Source: Cymodocea nodosa
Lineage: Eukaryota; Streptophyta; Magnoliopsida; Alismatales; Cymodoceaceae
Reading direction: 5' to 3'
Assembly (NCBI GenBank): GCA_036874045.1
Contig: CM072336.1
Span: forward strand, 19,277,001-19,341,000
DNA: 64,000 nt
A program made the translations under genes and the position numbers. Every line of letters starts with the position of its first letter. Positions within the stretch are counted from its first letter, which is position 1. Under the pieces are notes generated by a model. That model was given only the letters and a program-made list of their open reading frames with translations, ran no database searches and was not told the DNA's origin. Below, piece by piece: positions 37,502-49,761 of this stretch.

Positions 37502-38577
37502 AAATACTTAAACTCCACATAAAAAGATAAATATTATTGATGATGTTGTTCACCTCATAGATATTATATACTTATTATAAATATCTAAAGTAATATCTAA
37601 ACTACTGCTTAATATACTATGTATTTATTGTAAAATCATAGTAGTATCTTATTGATTTTAAGTAGTTTATCAATTTTAATAGTTTTTACGATTTTAAGTG
37701 GAAGTGTAAATGAAAAACATTAAATACTTCTAACATTCTGAAATTTTGATTAAATGTTTTCTTTGAATCAAGGAAAATGCATATGATCATGCATAAATTT
37801 GACTTAATTGATTAAACTTGTAGAATAAGTTATATGTAACTCATCTTAAACTGTTAATCAAAAGTATAAGCTTATTGAAACTGATTCATATTCTCAGTAT
37901 AATCATAGAAGTAAAAATTGTATGAGATTTGTGTTTTATTGCATCTGTATTAAAGGAATACATATATACTGTGCTTAAAATGAAAAGTGCTTACAAAGTA
38001 AAAATCTTTGAGAGTTTATTGATCAGTTTGATCACGAGCCTTTTGTACTTGAGCAAATAGGTATGTAAGGATTGTTGTCCTGAAAAAGGATTCTTTAAAT
38101 CTGGCAACCTAAGGTCCTGATCAGATCTGGGATTGTTGACTGAAAGCTCATTACACGGGTACATTAGAAAGCTCTTGTATGATTCAAGCTTTTCAAACTA
38201 ACTTTTAAAGAAAATTATCAATATTTACTGTTTTGAAAAGAAAAAGTTGTTTCATTAATTACAGATATCTTTGAATCGCATATAGTTTATACCAATATGA
38301 CTACTGATTTCTTGAATCAACATTAGTACTTTTGAAAACGTTTATTTGAGATACGTTCTTTTATTCTCCTTGAATTAATCGAATTGAGTTCAAAGTTGTG
38401 TTTTGATTCATATACAGTAGGAATTGATTCTGGAAATCATTTTTGATGATGTCAGGATAACGGAAGTCTTTGAAAAGAAAATGTAAAAGTATAGTTATAC
38501 TTAACATCTATTGTCACTACAAGTATATTTTGTATTTTGATTGACTATATTTGAAGTATATTTGTAGGGGGAGCATT
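37502..38577 (+). other. Module X: ~1.1-kb non-coding region after E5 pol
   Basis: Non-coding and AT-rich, ending in a polypurine-like TTGTAGGGGGAG at about 38,566-38,577. Instead of a family S 3' LTR (which would begin TGTTGAGTATTTT), other sequence follows. The same block is in E4 and, more diverged, in gypsy G2 at about 42,600-43,570 in the same sense relative to pol. The best-conserved part lies around 37,980-38,190. Confidence 0.75.
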
Positions 38578-39089
38578 AACAATGTCAAAAACAGATTAAT
38601 ATAATTTAAAATACAAATCTTAGTTAATCTGAATTAATGTCCTCTTAAAATCTTGATGAAATAATTTAAAAAGACAAACAAACTATTTTAGATTCAAAGG
38701 ACAAAATGTTCAAATAGTTTACAATGTTCTCAAGATAATGTTAAGTTTAACATGTGTGTTGTTTTCGGAACGTTTCAGTTGGAAGCATTCGAAACTTGTT
38801 TAAGTGTACTAACTAGACGTTATATTAGATAAGATAACGTGTAAAACTGCCTCTAGACAGCGTTTTACTCGTTAGGTTAGTTAACTCAACGAGTTATACT
38901 TGAATATTTCGGGTACTTTGATTGAATAAGCTTTATTCAATATTTATTTTATTTCTAAACCCGACTTCTCTTCACGTTGAGTTATATGCCTAAAAACCCT
39001 TTTTAAACACTTATTACTCGGGCACTTAGGTTATTTGTAAACTTTGTCAAGAAAATTTTTCCCGCTTGTTGCTATTACAACCTGCAACA
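38578..39089 (+). other. Leader-like region upstream of the extra ORF
   Basis: Non-coding. It contains a TAGTTAACTCAACGAG palindromic motif near 38,878-38,895 of the type found in the LTRs, then an AT-rich stretch running into the ORF start. It may be the end of an LTR or a 5' leader of a gypsy-like element; I cannot place its boundary. Confidence 0.45.
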
Positions 39090-40379
39090 ATGGTCTCCAA
39101 GTTCTACAAAGGTCGTGGCAGAGGAAAAGGCAAAAGCAGAAGAGATGCAAAAGGAAAAGAAATAGAGAATGATGAATTTCCACGTACATGGTTCAAGAAA
39201 ATATTTCGAGTGGACAAAAGGTTAAAAGAACTTTATAGAGATTACTTCTTTTCTCAGGATATATTAGATGAAGTTAGACAAGAACTTCAACATACTGATG
39301 CAAGTATTACATACATGGGTATTCGAAGTAAATATGAAAGAGAATATAGAATGAAATGTGCTGAGATTGCATTTTTGGGACAGTATGCAAAATATTTGGA
39401 AAAAGGTGTAGGTTCATCAAATAGAACTCCTCAAACTCCTATAAACGGTACAAGACTACATGCATTTGAGGAAGAGCATGAATTAGCTATCCCTACTCCT
39501 TTATATTCAAAACAAGTAGAATCAGATATTGCTGTAGACAAAACAAAAGTTGACCATCTTCGAAAGGCCATTGCAATAGAAAGTGCCTTAGAAGAATTAA
39601 AGCAAAAAACTTTTATGGAGCAATTTGAAAAGAAAACAGCAATACTTGAAAAGGAGAAACAAAAATGTTATAGAAGAAGGAAAGTCAAAAAAATTGTGTC
39701 TAAGGAAACAAAGTCTATTGAAAAAGGGAAATCAGATGAAAATTTATCTCCAAAGGACAATGTATGTCTAGACATTGTACCTTATTGTGCATCTGATAAA
39801 CTCATCAGTTCCGAACACACTGAAACTGATGAAGATAATGAGACTTTATTTTCCCTTGCTAGAAAACTTGAGAAGAAATCCAAGTCAAATATGAGCTCAA
39901 GTTTTTCTATTAGTACAAGTCCTGATGATGCATAATTTAACAAATCAGAGTATCAGGCACCTAACATTGAACAAGTTATTGCAGATATAATTGACAATGT
40001 TGAGGCAGTATCTAGTTCAAAGGTTGAATTATCTAGAGTAGTAGATATTGAAATTGTTAAGACTCCAGAAGAGCTAAAAGTTAACCAGCCTTCTACGGAA
40101 TCTATAGAAGCAGAGTCTGAGAATTCACAGCATGAATCAATGGAAATATCTGTTGAACAAAATGAACAATTACAGACAAATACATCGGCTGCAGAATTTA
40201 TGGAAAAATTGTACTCTGAACATTCTATAGAGACTGAACAGATGAATGTTGAGCATATTGACAATGTTCCTAACACTATTGAAGCTAAAGAATCAAGCTT
40301 ACCTGAGCAGCTTCAAGATAATATTTTGGAAGAGGAACAACATGAGTTGCATTTCATGTACCAGATAGTTATGTTTTAA
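39090..40379 (+). CDS. Extra retroelement ORF, RG-rich N-terminus, one in-frame stop
   Basis: Reading from the Met at 39,090 the frame is open to 39,935 and, past a single TAA (39,933-39,935), to 40,379. The N-terminus is basic and RG-rich (KGRGRGKGKSRRDAKGKE), suggesting nucleic-acid binding or nuclear targeting. A predicted helical region follows (about codons 35-110), then a Lys/Glu-rich coiled coil near codons 165-205 and a long acidic Ser/Glu tail. The last 11 codons (from 40,344) come from LTR sequence, so the original 3' end is lost. It has no retroviral enzyme motif. The helical part loosely resembles the start of the H extra ORF (10,365 onward), which lies between an LTR-like array and gag. 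I do not recognise the family. Confidence 0.6.
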
Positions 40380-42280
40380 ACGATAAAAGAATATTTTTTA
40401 TTTCCTGGAGTACACGTGTTAAAATCTTAATGCATGACTTAAGTGGATTTTCAGTAAGTTATCTGTTAACTATTTGAAATGTGTCTAAGCATCGGATAAT
40501 TAAGATTTGTAAGTATCCAAAACATCTGAACTCATTAAGTTAAGAATTATGCACATGTTGAATTTAAATGTTTTATTATGTCACATGAGCTACACATGTT
40601 TAACTCGTTAAGTTAGCATAACTATACACGTTGAGTTACTTGAAAGTACACTAAGGTAACGCATTATGTTAGTATTATGCAGAAATAGGTAATGTAAACT
40701 TTCAAATAGTTAACATTTCGTTTTAGTTGTAGAGTTATGTTAAAAACTCATATAGTTAAGTTAACTGCACGTGTGTTTTAATGTTTTAAGTTTTCACATG
40801 TTTTCCATGTGTGTTCGGTAATGAAAAATCGAAGTGTTAAATAACTATTCAAGATTTTATATGCATGAATGGATAACTATTCAAGTTTTATAAAATGACT
40901 AACGAATAGATAAGTTTTCTTGTTTAGTCATGTGTTTTGTAGGTGCAAGAATAGAAGATTTTGCAAAAACAAGAAATTCAAAGGAAAACCACGATTACAT
41001 GTATCACGTAGGAATCCACTCGTGGAATGAAGAAGAAATCACCATCGTTGATATGAATGAAGGAAATCCAATCGATCATTTAAGTAGAAGTAGTTATTAC
41101 TGAAAGAAATATAAAAGAAGAGGAGAAAGATGAAGAAGAGGTGTGTGTGTGTAAAGGTGGAGAACCGTGCTAACTACAGGAAGCGTTGGAAGTTCCCTAA
41201 AGCTCCACACTATCACCAAAATCACCAACCATCGGAGGTCTGTGAGGATACTTTTCAGATGTCGGGTCGATTTCGAGACAAACACGGTGACTAACAACCA
41301 TTGTGAGGAGTGATCGCGTCGTAGGAAGGGAAGTCATTTTCACCAAGCACCGATTCATGTCTTAGGAGATCGTAAAGCTTCTAACCTTGGTTTCGGGTTG
41401 ATGCCAGTATGCTAAAGAGGAGATCAACTTACAATTCTTGGTTCGTGATTCTATAGGAAGAGGAGGCAAGATTGTAAGTGATTAAGTTTTCAGTGGTGTA
41501 ATCATGTCACATATAGTGACGAAAGTTTTTATTGTCCATAGAGATTTTTACATTTCACCTTCGCTCATCTTCAGGAATATATCAAAATAAAAATACCAAA
41601 AATAACTCATTATCTATATTTACATTTAGTATTAAAGTGTTGTATTGTTTGTTTTGTATTGTGATTAATGTTATCATTGTCAGTATTGTGAATGTTTTAT
41701 GTTTGTTTGATTTAGAAAATAGAAAATAGTTTATTGTTTATTGAAATTGATTCGTCTTAGATATTTAAAGATTTTAATGGTTACTGTTTGAAATATCTGA
41801 ATGTTAGTGTTGCTTAATGACAAATCTAATATTAACTAAAATTAAAAAGCTTAATTGATGTTATTTACATTCTATGAAACCACCCAATGGTTGACCGAAT
41901 TCCTTTGTAAATAGTAATATTTAACTGGAAAGGTAAGCTCGTGTAGTTAACTTAAGTCCACAAGGTTAGTCCGTTGAGTTAACCATAACTCCATGAACTA
42001 AATCCATTCAATTAACTATAACTCAACAGAGTGCTTAACTGAACACATATAAACTCCAATATAAAAATCAGAATAGTACACAATTCTTACTCAATCTCTA
42101 TGAGATCGACCTGTACTTGCACACAAATACAATATACACTGTGCACTTGCAGTTAAAATACAAATTGGACTTAATATCTAATTTATGTGAAAGGTTGTTT
42201 GTTTACTTCTAAAAGAATTTATTAATATAAGCATAAAAATAAATCAAACAAGTTTCTAATTTAACTTAACAACCCAAACA
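40344..42280 (+). repeat. Gypsy family G LTR fragment, plus orientation
   Basis: About 1.94 kb matching, in reverse complement, the G2 5' LTR at 48,411-~52,560. It lacks the first ~245 bp of U3 and ends ...CCAAACA followed by AGTTTTC. A U5 motif, CTCTATGAGATCGACC, is at about 42,097-42,112; CTGTGG..TCGACC is usual in Tat/Athila-type LTRs. Hairpin repeats lie at 40,430-40,780 and 41,940-42,040. Confidence 0.85.
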
Positions 42281-42286
42281 AGTTTT

Positions 42287-42542
42287 CTATCCAGTACATG
42301 AAATGCAACTCTCTGAAATAATAGAAAATTTGGAGAGTTAAGAATTAAAAAGCCTGTAATTCTCCAACAGTTCAGAAATATACTTAATTAATGCTAATTC
42401 CTTGAAATTATGTAGATTCTTTCATTAAAGCATATAACAATGTAATTATAACATAATGGCTTAATTCTTATATGATAAGCTAAATATTATGCAATTAACT
42501 ATCATTTAACCCTTAATACTATGCACTTTTTCATTCTAAACA
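42287..42542 (-). repeat. G2 3' LTR, first ~256 bp only
   Basis: On the minus strand the LTR begins TGTTTAGAATGAAAAAG at 42,542, directly after a GGGGGAAG polypurine tract (42,543-42,550). It matches 52,540-52,765. At 42,287 it is joined to the end of the inverted LTR fragment, with CTA microhomology at 42,287-42,289. Confidence 0.8.
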
Positions 42543-42550
42543 CTTCCCCC
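42543..42550 (-). promoter_or_regulatory. G2 polypurine tract
   Basis: GGGGGAAG on the minus strand, immediately before the LTR start TGTTTAG. Confidence 0.75.
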
Positions 42551-43870
42551 ATACTTAAATTTTGCTAGTCCCTTAGCAAACTACTAAGATCTAACTAGTT
42601 GGTCTTTCTAAAGTGCTAGAACTAATTCTTCATTTTTTCTTCAGAATACATAGATTAGATTAATGTAAAGATATTTTGTATTTTTCAATAATCTAATTTA
42701 ACATTGTTTTCTCCTCTTCAACCTGCAAATATATTTAAACATATGTAAATTACATGCAAAATATACTAGCATCACATAGATGGTAATTACATTATCATTT
42801 TTTTCTTTTCAACATCTATTATCCTGAATTTTCCAATATGATTTCTAGAATAAATTTCAGCTACATACAAATCAAAACACAATCCAACTCAATATGATTA
42901 AAACAAGAAGAATAATGAATTGTATTTCAGATAAACAACTTCAAAAGTCTAATTTAGATTCATACTTCAATAATCATAAATAATAGAAAATATACTCGAA
43001 TCAAAAGATTTCTGTATTTCACAAAACACTTTTATCTTTTCAGAACAGTATATGCATATTTTTACTTTAAAAGTTAATTTGAAAAGCTTGAATCATACAA
43101 GAGATTTCTAGTGTACCCATGTATCGAGCTTTTAGTCAACAATCCCAGATCTGATCAGGATCTTAGGTTACCAAATTTAAAGAGTCTTTTTTCAGGTCAA
43201 CAATCCTTACATACCTATCTACTCAAGTACAAAAGGCTCGTGATCAAACAAATCAATAAACTCTCAAAGTTTTTCTCTTTTTTTCCTCTTTTTCTTTTCA
43301 ACATAGTATATATACGTATTTCATTAATACAAATGCAATAAAACATAAATCTCATATAATCCTGCTTTTATAATTTACTAAAAACATGAATCCATATCAA
43401 TAAGCTCATACTTTTTCTGTAGTTTAATAAGATTTACACATAAATCATTCTATAAGTTTAATCAATCAAATTAAATGTATCCTTGATCATATGTATTTCA
43501 TTTAATCCAAAAATCAACATTTCAGCTCTTTCAGGATTTCAGATCATATATTGAGTTTCAGTTAAGCATTTTGATTTCTTAAAATCATGAAACTATTAAA
43601 CTCATAAAATTCAGCAAAAACATAAGATACTATATCTAGATTTGTATTAATAGTAAAATTTGTAGCATCTTATATAAGATTCTAAATATAACATTCAAGC
43701 AGTTACAATTCTTAAAAATTTGATAGTCTTAATTATCGAATAGTTATAGGAATTTTCGGTTAGTTACAGCAAATTCATAAAAGAAATTTTCAATTTCCAC
43801 AAAAATTTGCAGCACAATCCTAGTTCCTCTAATTAACAAGATTACTTGGATTTAATCTAATTACCCATCT
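42551..43870 (-). other. G2 3' non-coding region with module X homology
   Basis: Non-coding sequence between the G2 integrase end and the polypurine tract. About 42,600-43,570 is homologous to module X of E4/E5 (23,365-24,400; 37,502-38,577), best around 43,085-43,265. A degraded purine tract lies at about 42,705-42,720. No gene seen. Confidence 0.7.
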
Positions 43871-46800
43871 AGATCTTAATTTTCCTAGATAGTATGAAGT
43901 CTAGTCATGTAAAGATATACTTCTTGTCCTATTTTAAAAGTTTTTAGAATAATTTTCTTATCATGCCAAAACTTCATTTTCTCTTTTTCTTTTATAGTTT
44001 TCGAATAAGCTTCATTCCTAAATTCTTCTAATTAAATCGATTGTATTTCTCTATTTTCAACAGCTTGATTTAAATTAGTGCTCAGAGTTTTTAATGCCCA
44101 ATAAGCTTTATATTCAATTTCAACTAGTAAATGGCAACTTTTTCTATATACTAACCTAAAAGGTGACATACCTAAGCTTGTCTTATAAGCATTTCTATAA
44201 GCCCAAAGTGCATCTATTAATATATTAGCCCAATCTGTTCTAGAAGGATTTACTACTTTTTCTAAGATTAACTTAATTTGTTTGCTTGCACTTTCTACTT
44301 GTCCACTTGTTTGCGGATGATATGATGTTGTAATTTTCTGATTTACTCCATATTTTCTCATTAAGGCTTTAAAACTTCTATTACAAAAATGAGTTCCTCT
44401 ATCACTAACAATAGCATTAGGTATTCCAAATCTCGCAATTATATTAGTTCTTATAAAATGTATTATCACTTTATTGTCATTAGTTTTTGTAGTAATAGCT
44501 TCTATCTATTTAGATACATAATCCACCCCAACAATATATAATTAAATTGATTAGACATAGGAAATGGACCCATAAAATCTATTCCCCACACATCAAAGAT
44601 TTCAACCTCAACAATAGGGTCTAGAGGCATCATATTCCTCTTTGATATCCTTCCTATTTGTTGACATCTTAAACAACTTAAGTAGTATTTAGTGTTGGCC
44701 AATAGAATCCACATTGTAAAATTTTGGCAGTAGTTTTCCCTAAACCAAAATGTCCTCTACATGCTTGGTCATGATAGAAAGACAATATGCTTTGATATTC
44801 AGTTTCTGGAACAAACCTCCTTAAAACTAGATTAGGACATTTTTTAAATAAGTATTGGTCTTCCCAATAGTAATATTTTACTCTTGGAAAGAACAATTTC
44901 TTCTTGTCTATTCTAATCCTTAAGTGTTTAACCAGTAACTAAGTAATTAACTGTCTGCAAACTAAGGCATCATGTTTATGGTTATTAATTGTTCATCAGG
45001 AAAATTATCCTTAATTTCAATATTTGATTTTTCTATTTGTAGTCTTAATAAATGGTTTTCTACTACATTCTCACAACCTTTTTTATCTTTAATTTCTATA
45101 TTAAATTCTTGCAATAACAATATCCACCAGATCAATCTAGGTTTAGTCTCTTTCTTTGCTATTAGGTGTTTTAAAGCTAAATGATCCGTGTATACTATCA
45201 CTTTAGCTCATATCAGATATGATCTAAACTTTTCTAAGGCAAACACCATAGCTAATAGTTCTTTTTCAGTAGTTGTATAATTAACTTGAGCATTATTTAA
45301 AGTTTTGCTTGTATAATGAATCACTCTAGGAGATTTTTCTATCTTCTATCCCAACACTACTCCTACAGCAAAATTAGATGCATCACACATTAATTCAAAT
45401 GGATGGCTCTAATTAGGTGCTTGTATTATAGGGGTTGAAATTAAGCTAGTTTTAAGCTTCAAAAGCAATTTTTATCAAAGTTAAATGGGACATCTTTTAA
45501 TAGATTAGTTAAAGGTCTAGCTATTTTGCTAAAATCTTTAATGAATCTTCTATAAAATCCTGCATGTCCTAGAAATGATCTAATATCTTTTATTGATTTA
45601 GGTTCTGGTAGATTAGAAATTACTTCTATTTTAGCTTTATCTACTTGCAACCCCTTCTTCGAAACAACATGTCCCAAGACAATTCCTTGATTAACCACGA
45701 AATGACATTTTTCCCAATTTAGAACAAGATTTTTTTTCACACAACATTTTAATACTTGGTCTAAATTGTTTAAACACACTTCATATGAAGTTCCATATAT
45801 AGTAAAATTATCCATAAATATTTCTAAAAAATCTTTAGTCATTCTAGTGAATATGCCATGCATACACCTTTGAAAGGTAGTTAATGCATTGCATAATTTG
45901 AATGACATCCTCTTAAAAGCATAAGTTTCATTAGGACATGTGAAAGTTGTTTTCTCTAGATCCTCTAATGTTATTAGAACTTGGTTATATCTTGAATGCC
46001 CATCTAGGAAACAAAAATATTCTTGCCCTGCTAATTTCTCTAGCATTTGGTTTATAAAAGGTAAGGGAAAATGATCTTTCCTAGTAACAACATTCAGCTT
46101 TCTATAGCCTATACACACTCTCCAGCCTGATTGAATTCTAGTAGTTATCAAGTCTTGACTTTCATTCCTAATAACTGTTAATCCTGATTTCTTGGGAACT
46201 ACATGGATTGGACTAACCTATGAGCTATCAAAAATCGGATAAATTATGTCATCATCTAACCATTTCACTATTTCCTTCCTAACTACTTCTTTAAGGATTG
46301 GATTTAATCTCCTCTCAAGAATTCTAACTAGTTTAGCATTATCTTTTAAATATATGTGGTGACAACATAAAATTGCACTTAACCCTTTTATATCAGTCAT
46401 AGTTCATCCTATTGCTTCTTTATAAGTTTTACTACATCTTTTAATTTAGAAATTTGATCCTCTTTTAAATTTGAAGCAATAATGATTGGACATGTTTGTT
46501 TTTCTTCTAGAAATTATAGGTTAATTTAGGAAGTAAAGGTTTTAAATCTAAATGTTGACCATCAGAAGCTAGAGCTCCCAATTGAACATTTTCATCTTCT
46601 ATATTAAACTCTTCTTGATCTCCTTCTACATCTATGTTTTCACTTACTTCTAAAGTTTTAGAATCTAGTTGCCTATTTAATTCTTCTTGAATCACATCAT
46701 CTAGCATATCTCCTTCATCCTCTAAAAAGTCTATAGTATGAAAGGACATTTCTAACTCCTTAAACTTTTCTAGTTTGAAAATGTTTAATTAGGTATCCTC

Positions 46801-47190
46801 ATTACCATATGCTAATTTCATCACTCTAGTTTTACAATTTATAACAGCCCCTAATGTTGCTAAAAATGGTCTTCCCAAAATTAAAGATGTATCATAATTC
46901 TGATGCTTAATTTGTTGGGAATCTAATATCACAATATCAATAGGATATATGAAGTTTTTGATTTTAATTAGGAGATCTTTTATTTTTCCTCTAGGGTATC
47001 TTATACTTCTATTAGCTAATTAAATGACAATCCTAGTAGGGATTAAGCCTTCTAATCCTAAGGATGCAAATATATCACTAGTTATAACATTTATACTTGC
47101 ACCTAGGTCTATTAAGGCTCTTTCCAAAATGGTATTTCTTATAGTGCATGATATAACAGAGATTCTTAGATCAGATAACTTTTTAGGAAT
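43870..47190 (-). pseudogene. Gypsy element G2 pol (protease, RT, RNase H, integrase)
   Basis: Ty3/gypsy order on the minus strand. Protease region 46,507-47,180, including the acidic linker 46,507-46,749. RT is at 46,218-46,400 and 45,459-46,151. RNase H is at 44,962-45,201 ([12 protein letters not shown]). The integrase zinc-binding part is at 44,678-44,896 and 44,640-44,677. The integrase core is at 44,032-44,600 with catalytic Asp (44,577-44,579), Asp (44,401-44,403) and Glu (44,293-44,295), the last two 35 residues apart. The RT active site reads FMDN (45,807-45,818), the second Asp lost by GAT to AAT. Stops separate most blocks. Confidence 0.92.
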
Positions 47191-48385
47191 TTATGGTAGA
47201 AATAGGGAACTACTTTGCTTAGCTAAAAAGACTTTCCTTAAAACTTTTTGCTCTCTTTTCTTAGTACACCAATTCTTAAGAAAATTAGCACAATGTGGCA
47301 TTTTCTGTAATAAATCTAACAAAGGCATGTCAACTTGTACTTTTTCAAAAATTTCTCTAATTTTTTCTTGTTTTTCAGGAAATGTTTGTTGTAATCTTTC
47401 AGAATAGGGTGCTAATGATTGTCTCTTACTAGATTCTTTTTCTTTCATTTCATTCTTTTGATCATTTTTAATCTCATTTTCATATTCAGATTTTTCTTCA
47501 TTGATTTCTAAGTTTTCAGATATTACATTTTCATTATCATTTTGAATTTTGTTCTTATCAACCTCCACATTACTTTCTTTTTGAATTCTTAGTGGTATAT
47601 CAGTTCCAGATCTTAATATTATACATACATCTTCCAGATTTTCATTACTTTCATGATGTTCTTGTATTTCATTTTCTTGATTTTGATCTTCAATTATTTT
47701 CAGTTTTAAATTACATTTTTTAAATTCTATTTCTTTGGTATTTTCTTTTGTTTGTATGTCTTGCAACTTATGCAGATCTATAACATTAAAGTTTTCATTT
47801 GTATTTTCCTATTGCATAACTTGTAATTTCTTTGTAAATTCATCTAATGCTTTTAGCTTTCTTTCAAGATCATCTAGTCTCATTACATTCAATTTTTGAT
47901 TAATTCTCATTATGGTTTTTTCCGTTTCATATGTGATATCAATTTTAGGTTCTGAATATTCTTCCCTATAATTCAATTAGTTGACTTTTTGTTGCTAACA
48001 CATGCATTGTTCTAGTTTATCCATGTTTTTCTCTAAGCTACGCTCAAGTTTATCATACCTATCCTAAACTTTCTTATCTCTCAACATATTACTCGTTCTA
48101 AACTAACCATTAGTTGGGTAAACTATAGAATTCTCATACTTAGTTCTATTATATTGAATATAATTCATTTGTTGTTCATGTGATCTAACCATCTACAATC
48201 GTCTCAATTTCAAACAATCAAAAATGTCATGAACTTTCAAATTATAGAATCCACATATGCTAACTACAGGTTTCAGAAATCTTTGAGCATAAGCATATGC
48301 CATATTCTCAATTATATAATAAAAACACATAACACTCCTTCTGCTATTAAAACAAAACAGCACTCATAGTTGCTTAGCTTCTCAA
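47191..48385 (-). pseudogene. G2 gag C-terminal region
   Basis: Runs from just after the primer site to the protease. A zinc knuckle remnant is at about 48,213-48,254: CX2(Tyr)X4HX4C, the second Cys replaced by Tyr. It continues with charged, Asn/Glu-rich sequence and a 191-codon open frame (47,191-47,766). The N-terminal capsid part of gag seen in H (21,438-22,242) is absent, so G2 lacks most of gag. It matches G1 1716-2880 throughout. Confidence 0.85.
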
Positions 48386-48403
48386 TCCTTGGTAATGGTG
48401 CTA
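48386..48403 (-). promoter_or_regulatory. G2 primer-binding site, tRNA-Asp type, CpG-decayed
   Basis: On the minus strand it reads TAGCACCATTACCAAGGA. Compared with TGGCGCCGTTGCCGGGGA (complement of a plant tRNA-Asp 3' end, from memory), every difference is G to A, mostly at CpG. It lies seven bases from the LTR end. Confidence 0.75.
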
Positions 48404-49761
48404 GAAAACTTGTATTGTTGTGAAAAGTTAAATCAGAAACTTGTCTATTAGGCGATGCTAGAAAACTTGTTTGATTTGTTTTTATGCTTATATTAATAAA
48501 TTCTTTTAGAAGTAAACAAACAACTTTTCACACAAATTAAATATTAAATCTAATTTGTATTTTAACTGTAAGTGCATAGTGTATTTTTTTTTTTGTGCAA
48601 GTATAGGTCGATCCCACAGAGATTGAGTAAGAATTGTGTACTATTTTTTTTATATTGGAGTTTATATGTGTTCAGTTAAGCACTCCATTGAGTTACAGTT
48701 AACTCAACGGACTTAGTTCGTGAAGTTATGGTTAACTCAATGGACTAACCTCATGGACTTAAGTTAACTCCATGAGCCTACCTTTCTAGTTAAATACTAT
48801 TATTCATAGAAGAATTTGGCCAACCATTGGGCAGTTCCATAGAATGTAAATAATATCAATTAAGTTTTTTAATGTTAGCTAATCTAATATTTGTCATTAA
48901 GCAACACTAATATTCAGATATTTCAAACAGTAACCATTAAAGTCTTTAAGTATCTAGGATGAATTAATTTCAATAAAAAATAAAATTATTTTCTCTTCTC
49001 TAATTCAAACAAACATAAAACATTCACAGTACTAACAATGATAACATTAATCACGATACAAAACCAACAATACAACACTTTAATATTAACTGTAAATATA
49101 GATAATTAATTGTTTTTTGGTATTTTTGTTTTGATATGTTCCTGAAGATGAGCGAAAGGTGAAATGTAAAAATCTCTATTAATAGTAAAAGCTTCTATCA
49201 CTACATGCGACACAATTACATCATTGAAAACTTAATCACTTACAATCTTGCCTCCTCTCCCTATAGAATCACGAATCAAGAATTATAAGTTGATCTCCTC
49301 TTTAGCATACTAGCATCAACCCGAAACCAAGGCTAGAAGCTTTACAATCTCTTAAGATATGAGTCGGTGCTTAGTGAAATGGTTTCCCTTCTTGCGACGC
49401 AGTCACTCCTCACAATGGTTGTCAGTCACCATGTTTGGCTTAGAATCGACCCGACGTCTAAAAAGTATCCTCACAGACCTCCGATGGTTGGTGATTTTGG
49501 TGGTGGTGTGGAGCTTCAGGGAACTTCCGATGCTTCCTACAGTTAGCACGGTTCTCCACCTCTCTCCCCACCACACTTTCTTTGTATTTCTCCTCTTCTT
49601 TTATATTTCTTTCAATAGTAACTATTTTTGCTTAAATGATCAATTGGATTTTCTTCATTCATATCAACAATGGTGATTTCTTCTTCATTCCTCGAGTGAA
49701 TTCCTACGTGATACGTGCAATCATGGTTTTCCTTCGAATTTCCTATTTTTGCAACTGCTAC

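Larger units (their letters stand above)
31539..39695 (+). repeat. Right arm of the inverted duplication (E5 arm)
   Basis: Reverse-complement match of 22,245-31,307. It lacks about 1.0 kb of integrase at position 35,777. Outer homology ends at about 39,695, inside the extra ORF. Confidence 0.9.

Noticed and set aside
40357..42280. 3' LTR of the copia element E5
   Set aside because: E5's own LTR begins TGTTGAGTATTTT and differs over most of its length; this fragment matches the gypsy G2 5' LTR and lacks the U3 start.
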